From an uncultured Pseudoteredinibacter sp. (GTDB taxonomy: Bacteria > Pseudomonadota > Gammaproteobacteria > Pseudomonadales > Cellvibrionaceae), in NCBI RefSeq assembly GCF_947502065.1, contig NZ_CANMYE010000003.1, forward strand, positions 62,001 through 126,000: a DNA stretch of 64,000 nucleotides. Direction: 5' to 3'. Positions 32,478 to 42,270 of the stretch are shown piece by piece. Numbering within the stretch: position 1 is the first letter of the stretch; the number at the start of each line of letters is the position of its first letter. The notes under the pieces were generated by a model. That model was not told the DNA's origin, searched no databases, and saw nothing but the letters and a program-made list of their open reading frames with translations. The translations under genes and the position numbers were made by a program.

Positions 32478-32524
32478 TGTAAACCGCTTGTAAGCCGCCC
32501 ATTTTAGGCGGCTAAAGCCCACAG

Positions 32525-33229
32525 TTATGTGGCGCTTTGGATTAGCATATTTCGAATATGACCAATCGCGCGGGTTGGGTTCAAACCCTTAGGACAAACC
32601 GATACGCAGTTCTGAATACCGTGACAACGGAATACACTGAACGGATCATCTAGATTTGCCAAACGCTCTTCGGTTGCGGTGTCACGGCTATCCGCCAAGA
32701 AACGGTAAGCCTGTAACAAACCAGCAGGACCAATGAACTTATCTGGATTCCACCAGAAAGACGGGCAAGAGGTTGAACAACAAGCGCACAAAATACACTC
32801 GTACAAACCATCCAACTTGGCACGATCTTCTGGAGACTGCAAACGCTCAATAGCAGGTGCCGGCTCATTATTCTGCAAGTAAGGCGTGATTTTCTTGTAC
32901 TGCTCATAAAACTGAGACATGTCGATCACAAGATCACGAATCACCGGCAAGCCAGGTAGCGGACGCAACACCAAGGTGTTGTTTTCCACACACTCAGACA
33001 AGGCCATTACACAAGCCAAGCCGTTCTTACCATTGATGTTCATGCCATCTGAGCCACATACACCCTCACGACATGAACGGCGGAACGCCAAACTTGGCTC
33101 CTGAGCCTTCAACAACTCAAGCACATCCAAAACCATCAGGTCTTTACCCTGAGTGTCCACCTCATAAGTTTGCATGGATGGCTCAGCATCAACGTCAGGG
33201 TTGTAACGATAAACTTCTACTTTCAACAT
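32525..33229 (-). CDS. sdhB: Succinate dehydrogenase iron-sulfur subunit
   Basis: The 234-residue subunit passes electrons from SdhA flavin to quinone. The 2Fe-2S cysteines are in CREGVCGSDG and its downstream cysteine, and the 4Fe-4S and 3Fe-4S ligands are in CILCACCSTSCPSFW and CHGIQNCVSVCPKGLNP. It is peripheral on the cytoplasmic face of the inner membrane. It is the last gene of sdhCDAB, 15 bases after sdhA, and is followed by two hairpins. Confidence 0.98.
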   Translation of the reverse strand: MLKVEVYRYNPDVDAEPSMQTYEVDTQGKDLMVLDVLELLKAQEPSLAFRRSCREGVCGSDGMNINGKNGLACVMALSECVENNTLVLRPLPGLPVIRDLVIDMSQFYEQYKKITPYLQNNEPAPAIERLQSPEDRAKLDGLYECILCACCSTSCPSFWWNPDKFIGPAGLLQAYRFLADSRDTATEERLANLDDPFSVFRCHGIQNCVSVCPKGLNPTRAIGHIRNMLIQSAT

Positions 33230-33244
33230 GATTCCAAGCCCCGT

Positions 33245-35017
33245 TTAGTAGGTACGAACTTTAGGTTCGAAGTGGTCCATGGTTTTCGGCGCAAAGTTAA
33301 CAGCACGCTTACCAACACGCTTGTCCTCTGGGTAGTACATGGAGTGACACAACCAGTTTTCGTCATCACGATCTTGGAAGTCTTCACGAGCATGGGCACC
33401 ACGAGATTCTTTACGCTCTTCCGCTGCAATCGCTGTCGCTTCTGCAACTTCTAGCAAGTTTTGTAGCTCAAGAGCTTCAATACGGGCGGTATTAAACGCA
33501 TTGGACTTATCATCCAACTTAACATTTTCAATGCGCTCGCGCAGATCGGCCAATTTCTTGATGCCTTCTTGCATAAATTCGCCTTTGCGGAATACACCAA
33601 AGTGATTCTGCATAACGGTCTGCAATTCTTTACGAAGTACCGAAGCGTTCTCGCCGTCGTTCTTGTTGTTTACACGATCCAAACGGGACAGAGCCGCTTC
33701 CAAATCGGAATCAGTGGCTTCACGGTGCTCAATACCTTCACGTAAAGCCTTCTCAATAAACAGACCAGAAGAGCGGCCAAATACCACCAAATCAAGCAAT
33801 GAGTTACCGCCCAAACGGTTAGCGCCGTGTACCGATACACAAGCCACTTCACCACAAGCGTAGAAGCCATCAATAATCTGATCGTTACCTTCCGCATCAA
33901 CGGTCAACGCCTGACCATCAATGTTGGTTGGAATACCACCCATCATATAGTGACAGGTTGGCACTACAGGAATAGGCACTTTAACTGGGTCAGCGTGAGC
34001 AAAAGTACGGCTCAATTCAAGGATACCTGGCAACTTGGCGTTAAGGGTTTCTTCACCCAAGTGATCCAGCTTCAAGAATACGTGATCGCCTTCTGGGCCA
34101 CAGCCACGACCTTCAAGAATCTCTTGAACCATTGAACGCGCAACAACATCACGGCCAGCCAAGTCTTTGGCGTTCGGCGCATAACGCTCCATGAAACGCT
34201 CGCCATCTTTGTTAATTAGGTAGCCACCTTCACCGCGACAACCTTCAGTAACCAATACACCCGCGCCTGCGATACCGGTAGGGTGGAACTGCCACATCTC
34301 GATATCTTGTACCGGGAAACCAGCACGTAGTGCCATACCAACACCGTCACCGGTATTGATGTGAGCATTAGTGGTAGAGGCGTAAATACGACCTGCACCG
34401 CCCGTGGCAAATACGGTTGCCTTGGACTTAACGTAAACTACTTCGCCATCTTCGATGTTCATGGCGATCACACCAACCACAGCGCCGTCTTGGTTTTTCA
34501 CGATATCGATCGCAAACCACTCATTCAGGAAAACCGTGTTGTTTTTTACGTTACCTTGGTACAAGGCGTGCAAAAGCGCGTGACCGGTACGGTCCGCCGC
34601 TGCACAGGTACGAGCGGCCTGGCCACCCTTACCGAAATCTTTAGACTGGCCACCAAAAGGACGCTGATAAATACGACCTTCTTCAGTACGAGAAAATGGC
34701 AAGCCCATGTGCTCTAGCTCAAACACCGCCTCTGGACCTACTGAACACATATATTCAATAGCATCCTGGTCACCGATATAGTCGGAACCTTTTACGGTGT
34801 CATACATATGCCAGCGCCAATCGTCATTCGGATCATCCGATGCGATTGCACAGGTGATACCACCCTGCGCTGATACTGTGTGTGAGCGAGTTGGAAATAC
34901 TTTGGTAATTACCGCAGTCTTATAACCAGACTGGGCCAATTGCAGGGCAGCTCGCATGCCTGCACCGCCACCGCCAATAACGATGCCGTCAAATGAAATC
35001 GTGCGCATATTCGCCAT
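33245..35017 (-). CDS. sdhA: Succinate dehydrogenase flavoprotein subunit
   Basis: The 590-residue subunit oxidises succinate to fumarate with covalently bound FAD. The FAD loop [11 protein letters not shown] is near residue 16, the flavin-linking histidine is in SHTVSAQGG near residue 47, and the active-site blocks HPTGIAGAG and [18 protein letters not shown] follow. The length is typical. It follows sdhD with only three bases between stop and start. Confidence 0.98.
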   Translation of the reverse strand: MANMRTISFDGIVIGGGGAGMRAALQLAQSGYKTAVITKVFPTRSHTVSAQGGITCAIASDDPNDDWRWHMYDTVKGSDYIGDQDAIEYMCSVGPEAVFELEHMGLPFSRTEEGRIYQRPFGGQSKDFGKGGQAARTCAAADRTGHALLHALYQGNVKNNTVFLNEWFAIDIVKNQDGAVVGVIAMNIEDGEVVYVKSKATVFATGGAGRIYASTTNAHINTGDGVGMALRAGFPVQDIEMWQFHPTGIAGAGVLVTEGCRGEGGYLINKDGERFMERYAPNAKDLAGRDVVARSMVQEILEGRGCGPEGDHVFLKLDHLGEETLNAKLPGILELSRTFAHADPVKVPIPVVPTCHYMMGGIPTNIDGQALTVDAEGNDQIIDGFYACGEVACVSVHGANRLGGNSLLDLVVFGRSSGLFIEKALREGIEHREATDSDLEAALSRLDRVNNKNDGENASVLRKELQTVMQNHFGVFRKGEFMQEGIKKLADLRERIENVKLDDKSNAFNTARIEALELQNLLEVAEATAIAAEERKESRGAHAREDFQDRDDENWLCHSMYYPEDKRVGKRAVNFAPKTMDHFEPKVRTY

Positions 35018-35020
35018 GTG

Positions 35021-35389
35021 TTAAACCCCCCAAAGAATCTCTATGCCCCAAACGACATAGGTAACTGTGATCAAACCAAGAACCATCTGCATCAATACGC
35101 GCAAGATAGTCGCCTTGTTGCCCATCAATCGGTTGGTTAAGTAATCCGTCAATACTGCCCACAAGCCAATCCAGGCATGCGCAGCAATTGATAAAAGAGT
35201 AATTAAGGAGAAAACACGCATCCACAATGTGGAGTACAAGCCCTTCCAAACCTCGTAGCTCAACTCTGGAGTTAGCACAATAAAGGCTGCCAGAAATATT
35301 GTGTAAGCCGCCATTACCACAGCGCTAACACGTTGAATCATCCAGTCGTAAAGGCCACTGCGACCAAAACTTGTAACTGCAGTTACCAT
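35021..35389 (-). CDS. sdhD: Succinate dehydrogenase membrane anchor subunit
   Basis: About 122 residues with three membrane helices. SGLYDWMIQRVSAVVMAAY and AAHAWIGLWAVLTDY (with the haem-ligand-type histidine) match SdhD. It anchors SdhAB to the inner membrane and helps form the quinone site. I use ATG 35389, which overlaps the sdhC stop by seven bases; the TTG two codons upstream is less likely. Confidence 0.93.
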   Translation of the reverse strand: MVTAVTSFGRSGLYDWMIQRVSAVVMAAYTIFLAAFIVLTPELSYEVWKGLYSTLWMRVFSLITLLSIAAHAWIGLWAVLTDYLTNRLMGNKATILRVLMQMVLGLITVTYVVWGIEILWGV

Positions 35390-35757
35390 ACCCAAACCCC
35401 CGCAAGTAGAATCAATACAGCGATGACGGCAATGGCGATTTTCGCGCCCTTCTGGCCACCTTCAAGGTCTTCACCAATACCAGCATCCATAATCAGGTGT
35501 CGAATACCTGCCACCATGTGATAAATCAGTCCAGCCAGCGTCAACCAAATAATGAATTGGCACAGTGGACTGCTCAGGGTGTCTTGCATCTCAGCAAAGC
35601 CTGCAGCTGAAGATAAGCTCTTATCGAGCATCCAAAGCAAAATGGCTACGCCGGCAAACAAGGCCACACCGGAAACACGGTGAAGAATGGAAACGTAGGC
35701 GGTGATGGGTAGTTTTATCGTTGAAATGTCGAGATTGACAGGTCTGTTTTTTTTCAC
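35383..35757 (-). CDS. sdhC: Succinate dehydrogenase cytochrome b556 subunit
   Basis: The 124-residue subunit has three membrane helices. The signature SILHRVSGVALF near residue 24 and the second-helix HMVAGIRHLIMD with haem-ligand histidines match SdhC. It binds haem b and quinone together with SdhD. It is first in sdhCDAB and overlaps sdhD by seven bases. The promoter must lie in the 619-base gap shared with gltA. Confidence 0.95.
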   Translation of the reverse strand: MKKNRPVNLDISTIKLPITAYVSILHRVSGVALFAGVAILLWMLDKSLSSAAGFAEMQDTLSSPLCQFIIWLTLAGLIYHMVAGIRHLIMDAGIGEDLEGGQKGAKIAIAVIAVLILLAGVWVW

Positions 35758-36376
35758 GGTTGTATCACACCTATTGTGCCCGGTTTTTGCTACACGCTAT
35801 GGTCGCTAAACACGGGGGCGGGTTTGAGACAGCTCAGCGGGCCTAACTTAGACCGTTTGAATCCACCTCCCTAGCATAGGTAAACAGCACGTTTATTGCC
35901 ATCTACCCCCCTGCAAGATCGCGCGGAATTATAGAGATCACACTGTAAAATTACAAATGAAAAGGGGTTTATATGGCCAAATGTCTAAGAAAAATATGAA
36001 CTTACTGAGAACAGTTCACATGTAAGACAGAAATTCGTACAAACAATAATCAAAGCTCAAAAAATGTCGCCTGAAATCGTTTTTAAGCTTCACATCCAGC
36101 AAAGCAAGCAAAAGCGCGCCCTAAGACAGCCTGTAGCAATTAAGAGACTATACTTAAGTCGAAAAAGCCACGGTTTATCCGCTTTAGATCATTGACTTTG
36201 ACACTCCGGTGCTTATAGTTGTCCACCCAATTAGAGCCAAAGTGAAGAATTTTCGCGAATTTTTAACTAAAAAGGCCGCATAAATGTGCAGTGTTGTTCT
36301 CGTACGGATAGCAATTATGGCATCGCCATACACTGCGAAATTGAAGCAGAATTTACAGCAGAAATAGGAGCCCGTA
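35758..36376. promoter_or_regulatory. Divergent regulatory region of sdhCDAB and gltA
   Basis: This 619-base region drives two TCA operons in opposite directions. A nested inverted repeat occurs at 35982-36029, with TGTCT/AGACA outside and TGAAC/GTTCA inside. A minus-strand frame at its right end overlaps gltA and is probably spurious. I cannot place -35/-10 boxes with confidence. Confidence 0.5.
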
Positions 36377-37666
36377 ATGACTGATAAGAAAGCTACCCTT
36401 TCGGTCGACGGTTTAGAGCAAACCATAGAACTGCCAATGTACTCTGGCAGCGTCGGTCCTGATGTGATCGATGTTAGCAGCTTAACTTCAAAAGGTTACT
36501 TCACTTACGATCCGGGCTTTATGGCCACCGCAGCCTGTGATTCTAAAATCACTTACATCGATGGCGGCGCCGGTGTTTTATTGCATCGCGGTTACCCAAT
36601 TGATCAGCTAGCCGAGCACTCTGACTACCTAGAGACTTGCTTCCTTTTATTAAACGGCGAGCTACCTAGCAAAACCGAGAAAGAAGAATTTGTAGACACC
36701 ATTACCCACCACACCATGGTGCACGAGAACATCTCTCGCTTTTTCCGTGGCTTCCGCAGCGACGCCCACCCAATGTCTATTATGTGTGGCGCGGTTGGTG
36801 CATTAGCCTCTTTCTACCACGACTCCCTAGATATTACCGACGAAGAGCATCGCAAAATTTCTGCGCACCGCTTAATCGCTAAGATGCCAACTTTGGCGGC
36901 TATGTGCTACAAGCACCACATTGGTCAGCCATTCATGTACCCACGCAACGATCTGAGCTACTCAGAGAACTTCTTGCACATGATGTTTGGCACACCTTGC
37001 GATGAACCAAAGGTAAACCCAGTATTGGCGCGCGCCATGGACAAGATTTTCTTGTTGCACGCTGATCATGAGCAGAACGCCTCTACCTCTACCGTTCGCT
37101 TGGCAGGCTCTTCTGGCGCCAACCCATTTGCTTGTATCGCTGCGGGCATCGCTACTTTGTGGGGCCCGGCTCACGGTGGTGCGAACGAAGCTGTACTAAC
37201 CATGCTTGAAGAGATTGGCACTGTAGATCGCATTGATGAGTTTGTTGCCAAAGCGAAAGACAAGAACGATCCTTTCCGCTTAATGGGCTTCGGTCACCGT
37301 GTTTATAAAAACTTTGACCCACGCGCCAAGGTAATGAAAGAAACCTGTGACGAAGTATTGTCTGAGCTAGGTTTGGAAAACGATCCACTATTGGCTATCG
37401 CCAAGCGTCTAGAAGAAATCGCTTTGGAAGACGAGTACTTCATCGAGAAGAAACTGTATCCAAACGTTGATTTCTACTCTGGCATCATCATGAAGGCGAT
37501 CGGAATCCCAACCGATATGTTCACCGTGATCTTCGCAACTGGCCGTACCGTTGGCTGGATTGCACACTGGCACGAGATGATCTCTAACCCATACAAAATT
37601 GGCCGTCCGCGCCAGTTGTACACCGGTTACGAGTCTCGCGACTACCAGCCAGTGGACAAGCGCTAA
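36377..37666 (+). CDS. gltA: Citrate synthase (type II, hexameric)
   Basis: This enzyme condenses oxaloacetate with acetyl-CoA, the entry step of the TCA cycle. The 429-residue length and N-terminal beta-strand domain are those of the Gram-negative NADH-sensitive type. The catalytic residues are the histidine in [11 protein letters not shown], the histidine in [13 protein letters not shown] and the aspartate in NVDFYSG. AGGAG lies before the ATG, and a strong terminator follows the stop. Confidence 0.98.
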   Translation: MTDKKATLSVDGLEQTIELPMYSGSVGPDVIDVSSLTSKGYFTYDPGFMATAACDSKITYIDGGAGVLLHRGYPIDQLAEHSDYLETCFLLLNGELPSKTEKEEFVDTITHHTMVHENISRFFRGFRSDAHPMSIMCGAVGALASFYHDSLDITDEEHRKISAHRLIAKMPTLAAMCYKHHIGQPFMYPRNDLSYSENFLHMMFGTPCDEPKVNPVLARAMDKIFLLHADHEQNASTSTVRLAGSSGANPFACIAAGIATLWGPAHGGANEAVLTMLEEIGTVDRIDEFVAKAKDKNDPFRLMGFGHRVYKNFDPRAKVMKETCDEVLSELGLENDPLLAIAKRLEEIALEDEYFIEKKLYPNVDFYSGIIMKAIGIPTDMFTVIFATGRTVGWIAHWHEMISNPYKIGRPRQLYTGYESRDYQPVDKR

Positions 37667-37686
37667 TCCTTGCGATTACCGCCTAC

Positions 37687-37717
37687 AAAAAAGCCCGAGC
37701 ACTGCTCGGGCTTTTTT
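37687..37717 (+). terminator. Terminator of gltA
   Basis: The stem AAGCCCGAGC / GCTCGGGCTT, with a loop of two to three bases and flanking A and T runs, lies 20 bases after the stop. It may work in both directions. Confidence 0.93.
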
Positions 37718-37761
37718 GTTTCTGCATTTTAAAACTGCCTAGCCTTACGGCCAGTTATTGC

Positions 37762-38181
37762 TCATAAGCTCTTGATATCAGGCAGTAAAGAGACTTGATA
37801 AACATTGGCTTGACGAGCCGCATCGGCGATAGCCACATAAGTTTTAGCACTGGATTTTCCATCAGCCTTAATCACAACTGGCGCCTTTGGGTTCTCGGCA
37901 TGCAGCCTTGCCACATTAGCGCGTACAGCACGTATGTCTACCCGGCGGCCTTCCATCCAAATTTCATCGCTGGCAGCTACCTGTATCAAAATAGGCTCAT
38001 TAGTACTGCTAATGTTTTCTGGGGTCGAATCAGGGGTATCAACGGCTATGCCCACCTCCTTGATAAAGGACGCCGTTACGATAAAGAAAATCAACATGAT
38101 AAAGACGACATCAAGCATTGGAGTTAAGTCGATTTCAGCTTTATCAGTGCCATCACGCAAGGGTTGTTTACGTCGAATCAT
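37762..38181 (-). CDS. ExbD/TolR-family biopolymer transport protein, solitary
   Basis: The 139-residue protein has a short cytoplasmic N-terminus, one membrane helix with the family motif DLTPMLDVVFIMLIFF (Asp in the helix carries protons), and a periplasmic domain ending in VYQVSLLPD. ExbD works with ExbB to power TonB-dependent uptake. No exbB, tonB or TonB receptor gene is present in this window, so it may partner with a complex encoded elsewhere. Confidence 0.88.
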   Translation of the reverse strand: MIRRKQPLRDGTDKAEIDLTPMLDVVFIMLIFFIVTASFIKEVGIAVDTPDSTPENISSTNEPILIQVAASDEIWMEGRRVDIRAVRANVARLHAENPKAPVVIKADGKSSAKTYVAIADAARQANVYQVSLLPDIKSL

Positions 38182-38289
38182 CGTATCACCTCTTTCTTTG
38201 CTTTATGTGTTAGAGCTATTTAAGAATAGAGGTGAATCGAGCCAATTGACAGGCCAACTATGCGAAAAATGAGCAGTTAAGACCAAAGT

Positions 38290-38955
38290 CTACATGACTT
38301 CGGCGAGCAATTTTTCATTGAGTTTACGCCATTGCGGTAGGCTTTTTTGGCTGCTTGCTTTTAGCTTCTTCCCACGCGCCTTCGCCAGCCAAAGATTTTC
38401 ACCATTAAAGCTGTAGACCGGCAGGAGATCATTGCGCTTTGACGCCGGCAATATTCGCAAGTTTATGTTATCCATAATAAGGGGCTCAGCGTCAGGCGTT
38501 TCATAATAAGCGAGCACCATATGCGCCTGATTGTATTCAATCGCCTTTACATAGGTAATACGCAATTTGCCTGTTGATACATGGGTATCTTTCAAAGTGA
38601 AATACTTCGCGATGGAGTAATCTTCGCAATCTCCGCCATTGGTTCCAAGCATTTCGATGGGCGTTGCCCAATAATCTTCCCGCCCCCAGTGGCGCTGATC
38701 ACTTACCCATCGAACCTTATTAAAAAAGCTATTGGAGCTTTTTAGCTTCTTACTTTCACTGACGGCATTTTGGGGATTGGCATTTCGATCCATCAACTTC
38801 TTCCAGTCTGCAACCCTGCCCCTGGCTGAATTACCGTATTTCGACTCGACTTTGCTTAAAACTTGCTCATTGATACCATCAATATATTGCGCAGTAGCCA
38901 GCTGTGGCAGCAGGATTACAGGCAAGCTGCATATTGCGTACTTAAAGCGAGACAA
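38290..38955 (-). CDS. LapG-like periplasmic transglutaminase-type cysteine protease
   Basis: About 221 residues, with a signal peptide ending near ATAQ. The catalytic triad is readable: Cys110 in GGDCEDYS, His145 in QAHMVLAYY and Asp162 in LIMDNINL. The spacing and the DCED calcium-site context match bacterial transglutaminase-like cysteine proteases of the LapG type, which cleave surface adhesins under c-di-GMP control. I propose a TTG start at 38955, because AAGGAGAGGAC precedes it and the signal peptide follows at once. A longer frame up to 39036/39057 would put 26-34 residues before the signal. No lapD or large adhesin gene is in this window. Confidence 0.82.
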   Translation of the reverse strand: MSRFKYAICSLPVILLPQLATAQYIDGINEQVLSKVESKYGNSARGRVADWKKLMDRNANPQNAVSESKKLKSSNSFFNKVRWVSDQRHWGREDYWATPIEMLGTNGGDCEDYSIAKYFTLKDTHVSTGKLRITYVKAIEYNQAHMVLAYYETPDAEPLIMDNINLRILPASKRNDLLPVYSFNGENLWLAKARGKKLKASSQKSLPQWRKLNEKLLAEVM

Positions 38956-39274
38956 AACGTCCTCTCCTTGATTCAATTCGGGTTTCTTCAACGATGCTTG
39001 ATCCAGTACGTCAAAATACGGATTTCCATATGACATACTTAAGCTTTGTAGCGGCAAATTTATGCAAATCTAAAGCGCCACCACTTGTTTTAGGTTTAGC
39101 TCAATATCCCAAGCTTAGCCAGTTGTATGAGCTACCGATCGAGCATTGGGCGAAGGCGAAATATTCGTCTTAAGAAAGGGAATTTATAGCGATAGCCGCA
39201 GTCGAAGCATTCAGTGCCAGCTATGTCATTCGCCTGACGAGAGTTGGCGCTTAATTCGTGATAGGAGTCGAACT

Positions 39275-39982
39275 ATGAAACCCATGAAATCTCTATGCCT
39301 CAGCATGTGCTGCGCAGCATTAGCCGGGCTGATGAGCCCAATGAGTTTTGCTGAGCTACAAGCTTCCAGTAATGCCGAAGAGATGTCTTTGATCGTCGAC
39401 CAGTCGCGCCTGCAAATTCACCGCAGTAAGGATCTGGAAGAATCCCCAAGGGCCAGCAGCGCATTCAGTCAGATTCAAGTACATCCTGCCAGCGTGAAAT
39501 TTCGCCGCAACTGGCGACGAGATTACAACTTGGACAGGAATTCCTTGATGGATCACATCAGTAAGCAGGATGAAGAGAAACTGCTCGCAAGCGCCACCGA
39601 ACTGTTTAATGAGGAATTTCTCAAAGTCTTACCAAAGCACAGTCGCTTTACCCTAAGCTCGAACAGCGACAGTAAGACTTTGATTCTAAAACCCAAGATC
39701 GTAGATCTTGTGATAAACGGGCCTGATCTAAAGCACGGCCGCGCCAGCCGCCAGGTTAAGGTTTACTCGGCCGGTAAAGCCACTCTTGTCCTAGAGGTAG
39801 TTGATGGCGCTACTGGGACATTGCTAGGCACCATTAAATCTCGTCGAGAGAGCCCCGACTATCACGAGCTTCGCAATGCAAGCAGTGTATTTAACCGCAG
39901 CGAAGCAAAACGCATGATCAATCGCTGGGCTAAAGACCTAGACAGAAACTTAACCACGTTGCTTGACGGCACCTCCGTTTAA
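39275..39982 (+). CDS. DUF3313-like secreted protein
   Basis: About 235 residues with a signal peptide (MKPMKSLCLSMCCAAL...SFAE). The order of blocks, VHPASVKFRRNW, a helical LLASATELFNEEF, KIVDLVINGPDL, TLVLEVVDGATGTLLG and a final AKRMINRWAKDL, matches my memory of DUF3313 envelope proteins. The function is unknown. I choose ATG 39275, with ATAGGAG just upstream. It is divergent from the LapG-like gene. A lipidation cysteine is not obvious. Confidence 0.75.
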   Translation: MKPMKSLCLSMCCAALAGLMSPMSFAELQASSNAEEMSLIVDQSRLQIHRSKDLEESPRASSAFSQIQVHPASVKFRRNWRRDYNLDRNSLMDHISKQDEEKLLASATELFNEEFLKVLPKHSRFTLSSNSDSKTLILKPKIVDLVINGPDLKHGRASRQVKVYSAGKATLVLEVVDGATGTLLGTIKSRRESPDYHELRNASSVFNRSEAKRMINRWAKDLDRNLTTLLDGTSV

Positions 39983-40154
39983 GTCGATGCAAATCTAGCG
40001 TGTTGAGGCAGAGCGCGTTTCTACCCTGCCTCAACAAGCCTCACCCTCGCCTGCACACTACAGAACTGTAACTTAACGCCTCCCATTTCCTTCGCTATCC
40101 CCGCCCCAGATTTGAAGCTACAATAGCAAGCTGATTTATCGACAGGCCAAGCCA

Positions 40155-40475
40155 ATGCAATTCCACCACATCAACTGCAAAGACCTTGCTGCTCGCCTAG
40201 AAGAAAGCGAGTGTCAACTGGTAGACATAAGGGACCCACAATCTTTTCAACTTGGTCATATTCCCGGTTCTATTCATTTGAGCGATCAAAACTTAGATGA
40301 GTTCTTAATGGCTGCAGATCCAGATCAAAGCACGATTGTTATTTGCTACCATGGCAATAGCAGTCAACAGGCCGCCGCTTTTTTAGCGCAAAAAGATTTT
40401 ACCGATGTCTACAGCCTAGATGGCGGAATGGAACATTGGCGGAGCTTATTCCCACAACAGGTAGACCAATCTTAA
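40155..40475 (+). CDS. glpE: Thiosulfate sulfurtransferase GlpE
   Basis: The 106-residue single-domain rhodanese has the active-site loop CYHGNSSQ, which is the GlpE signature, and LVDIRDPQSFQLGHIPGS at the N-terminal side. It transfers sulfur from thiosulfate to cyanide or thioredoxin in the cytosol. It is three bases upstream of a TauE/SafE-type permease, so the two are probably co-expressed in sulfur handling. Confidence 0.92.
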   Translation: MQFHHINCKDLAARLEESECQLVDIRDPQSFQLGHIPGSIHLSDQNLDEFLMAADPDQSTIVICYHGNSSQQAAAFLAQKDFTDVYSLDGGMEHWRSLFPQQVDQS

Positions 40476-40478
40476 GCA

Positions 40479-41261
40479 GTGGATAGCCTAAGTTTAAGTC
40501 AATATCTCTTAATTGCCTTAGTATTTGTTTGGAGCGGCATTGTTCGCTCTGGGCTCGGTTTTGGCGGTGCCGTATTATCACTGCCCTTTCTATTATTGAT
40601 CGATGACCGACCTCAGGTATACCTCCCTATCATCTCTGTGCACCTATTACTCTTTGGCGGCCTTACCGTCCTACGAGGACAACAGAAATTCAAGAATAAT
40701 CAAAACGAACACTTAAGTCCGATTGATTGGAACTATCTAAAGAAAGCAATGGGGGTTATGTTAATTCCCAAAATTATTGGGGTTTTAGGCCTCGTCAGCT
40801 TGCCCAATAATGTTCTTAGCGGAATCATTTTTGTGATCGTTTTTGCTTACTCCCTGAGCTATATTTTTAACAAGCCCTTTAAAAGTCAGCACCCCTGGAT
40901 TGACAATACCTTTTTGATACTAGGGGGCTATATCAGTGGTACATCGCTTATTGGTGCCCCTCTCATTATTACCGTTTTCAGCAAACACGTTCATAAAAAC
41001 CAACTGCGCGATACTCTATTTGCCTTATGGGTTATTTTGGTCTCCATCAAAATGGCCGCATTTATATGGGTCGGCCTAGACCTTCAATTGAAACACGCCC
41101 TCTACCTATTGCCGCCTGTTGCACTGGGGCATTGGATTGGCTTAAAACTGCATCATCGCCTACAGCAAGCTGAGCCTGTCATGTTTTTCCGGGTAATCGG
41201 CTTGGCGCTACTGTGTATTTGCTTGATTGGCTTCTATCAGGCCCTGCAATCATTTTTCTAA
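40479..41261 (+). CDS. TSUP (TauE/SafE) family sulfite exporter-like permease
   Basis: This is a 260-residue membrane protein with about eight hydrophobic segments. The first, SQYLLIALVFVWSGIVRSGLGFGGAVLSLP, carries the GxGFGGG-like TSUP motif, repeated later as GGYISGTSLIGAPLII. TSUP permeases export sulfite or import sulfur or carbon anions. The start is GTG. The coupling to glpE suggests a thiosulfate/sulfite role, which is inference. Confidence 0.85.
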   Translation: MDSLSLSQYLLIALVFVWSGIVRSGLGFGGAVLSLPFLLLIDDRPQVYLPIISVHLLLFGGLTVLRGQQKFKNNQNEHLSPIDWNYLKKAMGVMLIPKIIGVLGLVSLPNNVLSGIIFVIVFAYSLSYIFNKPFKSQHPWIDNTFLILGGYISGTSLIGAPLIITVFSKHVHKNQLRDTLFALWVILVSIKMAAFIWVGLDLQLKHALYLLPPVALGHWIGLKLHHRLQQAEPVMFFRVIGLALLCICLIGFYQALQSFF

Positions 41262-41356
41262 TTAAGTTCAAATTACCACTAAAAAGGGATAGTCAACTCA
41301 GAACATTCAGGTAGAATCTTTTATCAGGAGTAGCAATCACAATTGGAGGTGAATAT

Positions 41357-42259
41357 ATGTTCAATAGCACTACTTTATCCAAATTTATTCCCACAAAACG
41401 AGCCACTCTGGCCAGCTCGGTTTTATCCGCTTGCTTCGTCTATTCAAGCACAGTACAAGCTCAAAGCAATTTGGAGAACCCCGTTGCCCTGAAAGTAGAA
41501 TCGGGCATTTCTGTAATCAGTGGTTGGCATTGTGATGCAGATGAAATCGAAGTTTTTATCGACGGACAGAGCATTGGTTTAGCAGGCACGGGAACACAAC
41601 GCCCTGATACCCAAGAGCGCTGTGGTCATCAAGACAGTGGGTTTTCCCTTCTCTTTAACTATGGCGCACTGAGCGAAGGAAGACACAGCATTAGTGTTTA
41701 CGCCGATGGTGAGCTGTTTGCACAACGAATTTTTAACACCCTGCGCCCCGCTGGCGCACTGACCGATTTCACCAGCAGCCTCTCTGCGGTTAGCTATGTT
41801 TACGATTTCCCTAAAGCTGGAGATATTGTAGAACTGGAATGGGAAACCGCTAAGCAATCTTTTACTGCAAGGCGGAGTTTTCGAAACGCATTAGATGAAG
41901 GCTTTACGGTCGTCAGGTTTAATCGCTCATTCTTAGGTCATGGTAGAGGCCTTAAACAAGGTGACATCCTAGTCGCTGAACGTGACCCTTCTGAGTTTAT
42001 ATTTGACATCAATCGACAGGATTTTCAATTGACCCGACACAGTGAAAATTTTGGACAATGCGATTATTCAGGCAATATCACTTTTAGTTTTTCTGGCTTA
42101 CTCAGTGAAGGTCAGTACAGCTGCGAACACGAGCAAGGTAAGTACAGCGCCAGCTTGGGAGTAAGTAATAATGACGGTTTTTTCAGCGGTCGATTTTCTC
42201 TCACTCCTAACGGCAGCCAAGAGAGTTATAAAGATGTTGTGATAGGTATTGCGAAATAG
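41357..42259 (+). CDS. Secreted protein with a SGWHCDA-type extracellular domain
   Basis: This 300-residue protein has a signal peptide ending near VQAQ. Residues 45-125 hold the pattern GISVISGWHCDADEIEVFIDG...RPDTQERCG...GFSLLFNY...GRHSISVYADG, a module I have seen in secreted proteins of marine gammaproteobacteria but cannot name. Paired cysteines suggest a disulfide. The C-terminal half resembles nothing I recognise. GGAGG precedes the ATG, and an unusually long terminator follows. The function is unknown. Confidence 0.7.
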   Translation: MFNSTTLSKFIPTKRATLASSVLSACFVYSSTVQAQSNLENPVALKVESGISVISGWHCDADEIEVFIDGQSIGLAGTGTQRPDTQERCGHQDSGFSLLFNYGALSEGRHSISVYADGELFAQRIFNTLRPAGALTDFTSSLSAVSYVYDFPKAGDIVELEWETAKQSFTARRSFRNALDEGFTVVRFNRSFLGHGRGLKQGDILVAERDPSEFIFDINRQDFQLTRHSENFGQCDYSGNITFSFSGLLSEGQYSCEHEQGKYSASLGVSNNDGFFSGRFSLTPNGSQESYKDVVIGIAK

Positions 42260-42270
42260 ACACGACAAAC

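Larger units (their letters stand above)
31548..32524. other. 977-base gene-free region between sdhB and sucA
   Basis: No plausible ORF of 60 codons or more covers most of this stretch. It contains perfect hairpins at 31692-31709 (GATTCGG-AAAA-CCGAATC), 31755-31771 (TCTGGG-CATAA-CCCAGA) and 32142-32178 (nested), plus the sdhB 3' hairpins near 32443-32513 and the sucA leader hairpins at 31553-31588. It could hold the sucA promoter with a long leader, a small RNA or a decayed gene. I cannot tell which. Confidence 0.6.

Noticed and set aside
36184..36426. Minus-strand frame of 80 codons before gltA
   Set aside because: It overlaps the gltA start and has no ribosome site or recognisable family.
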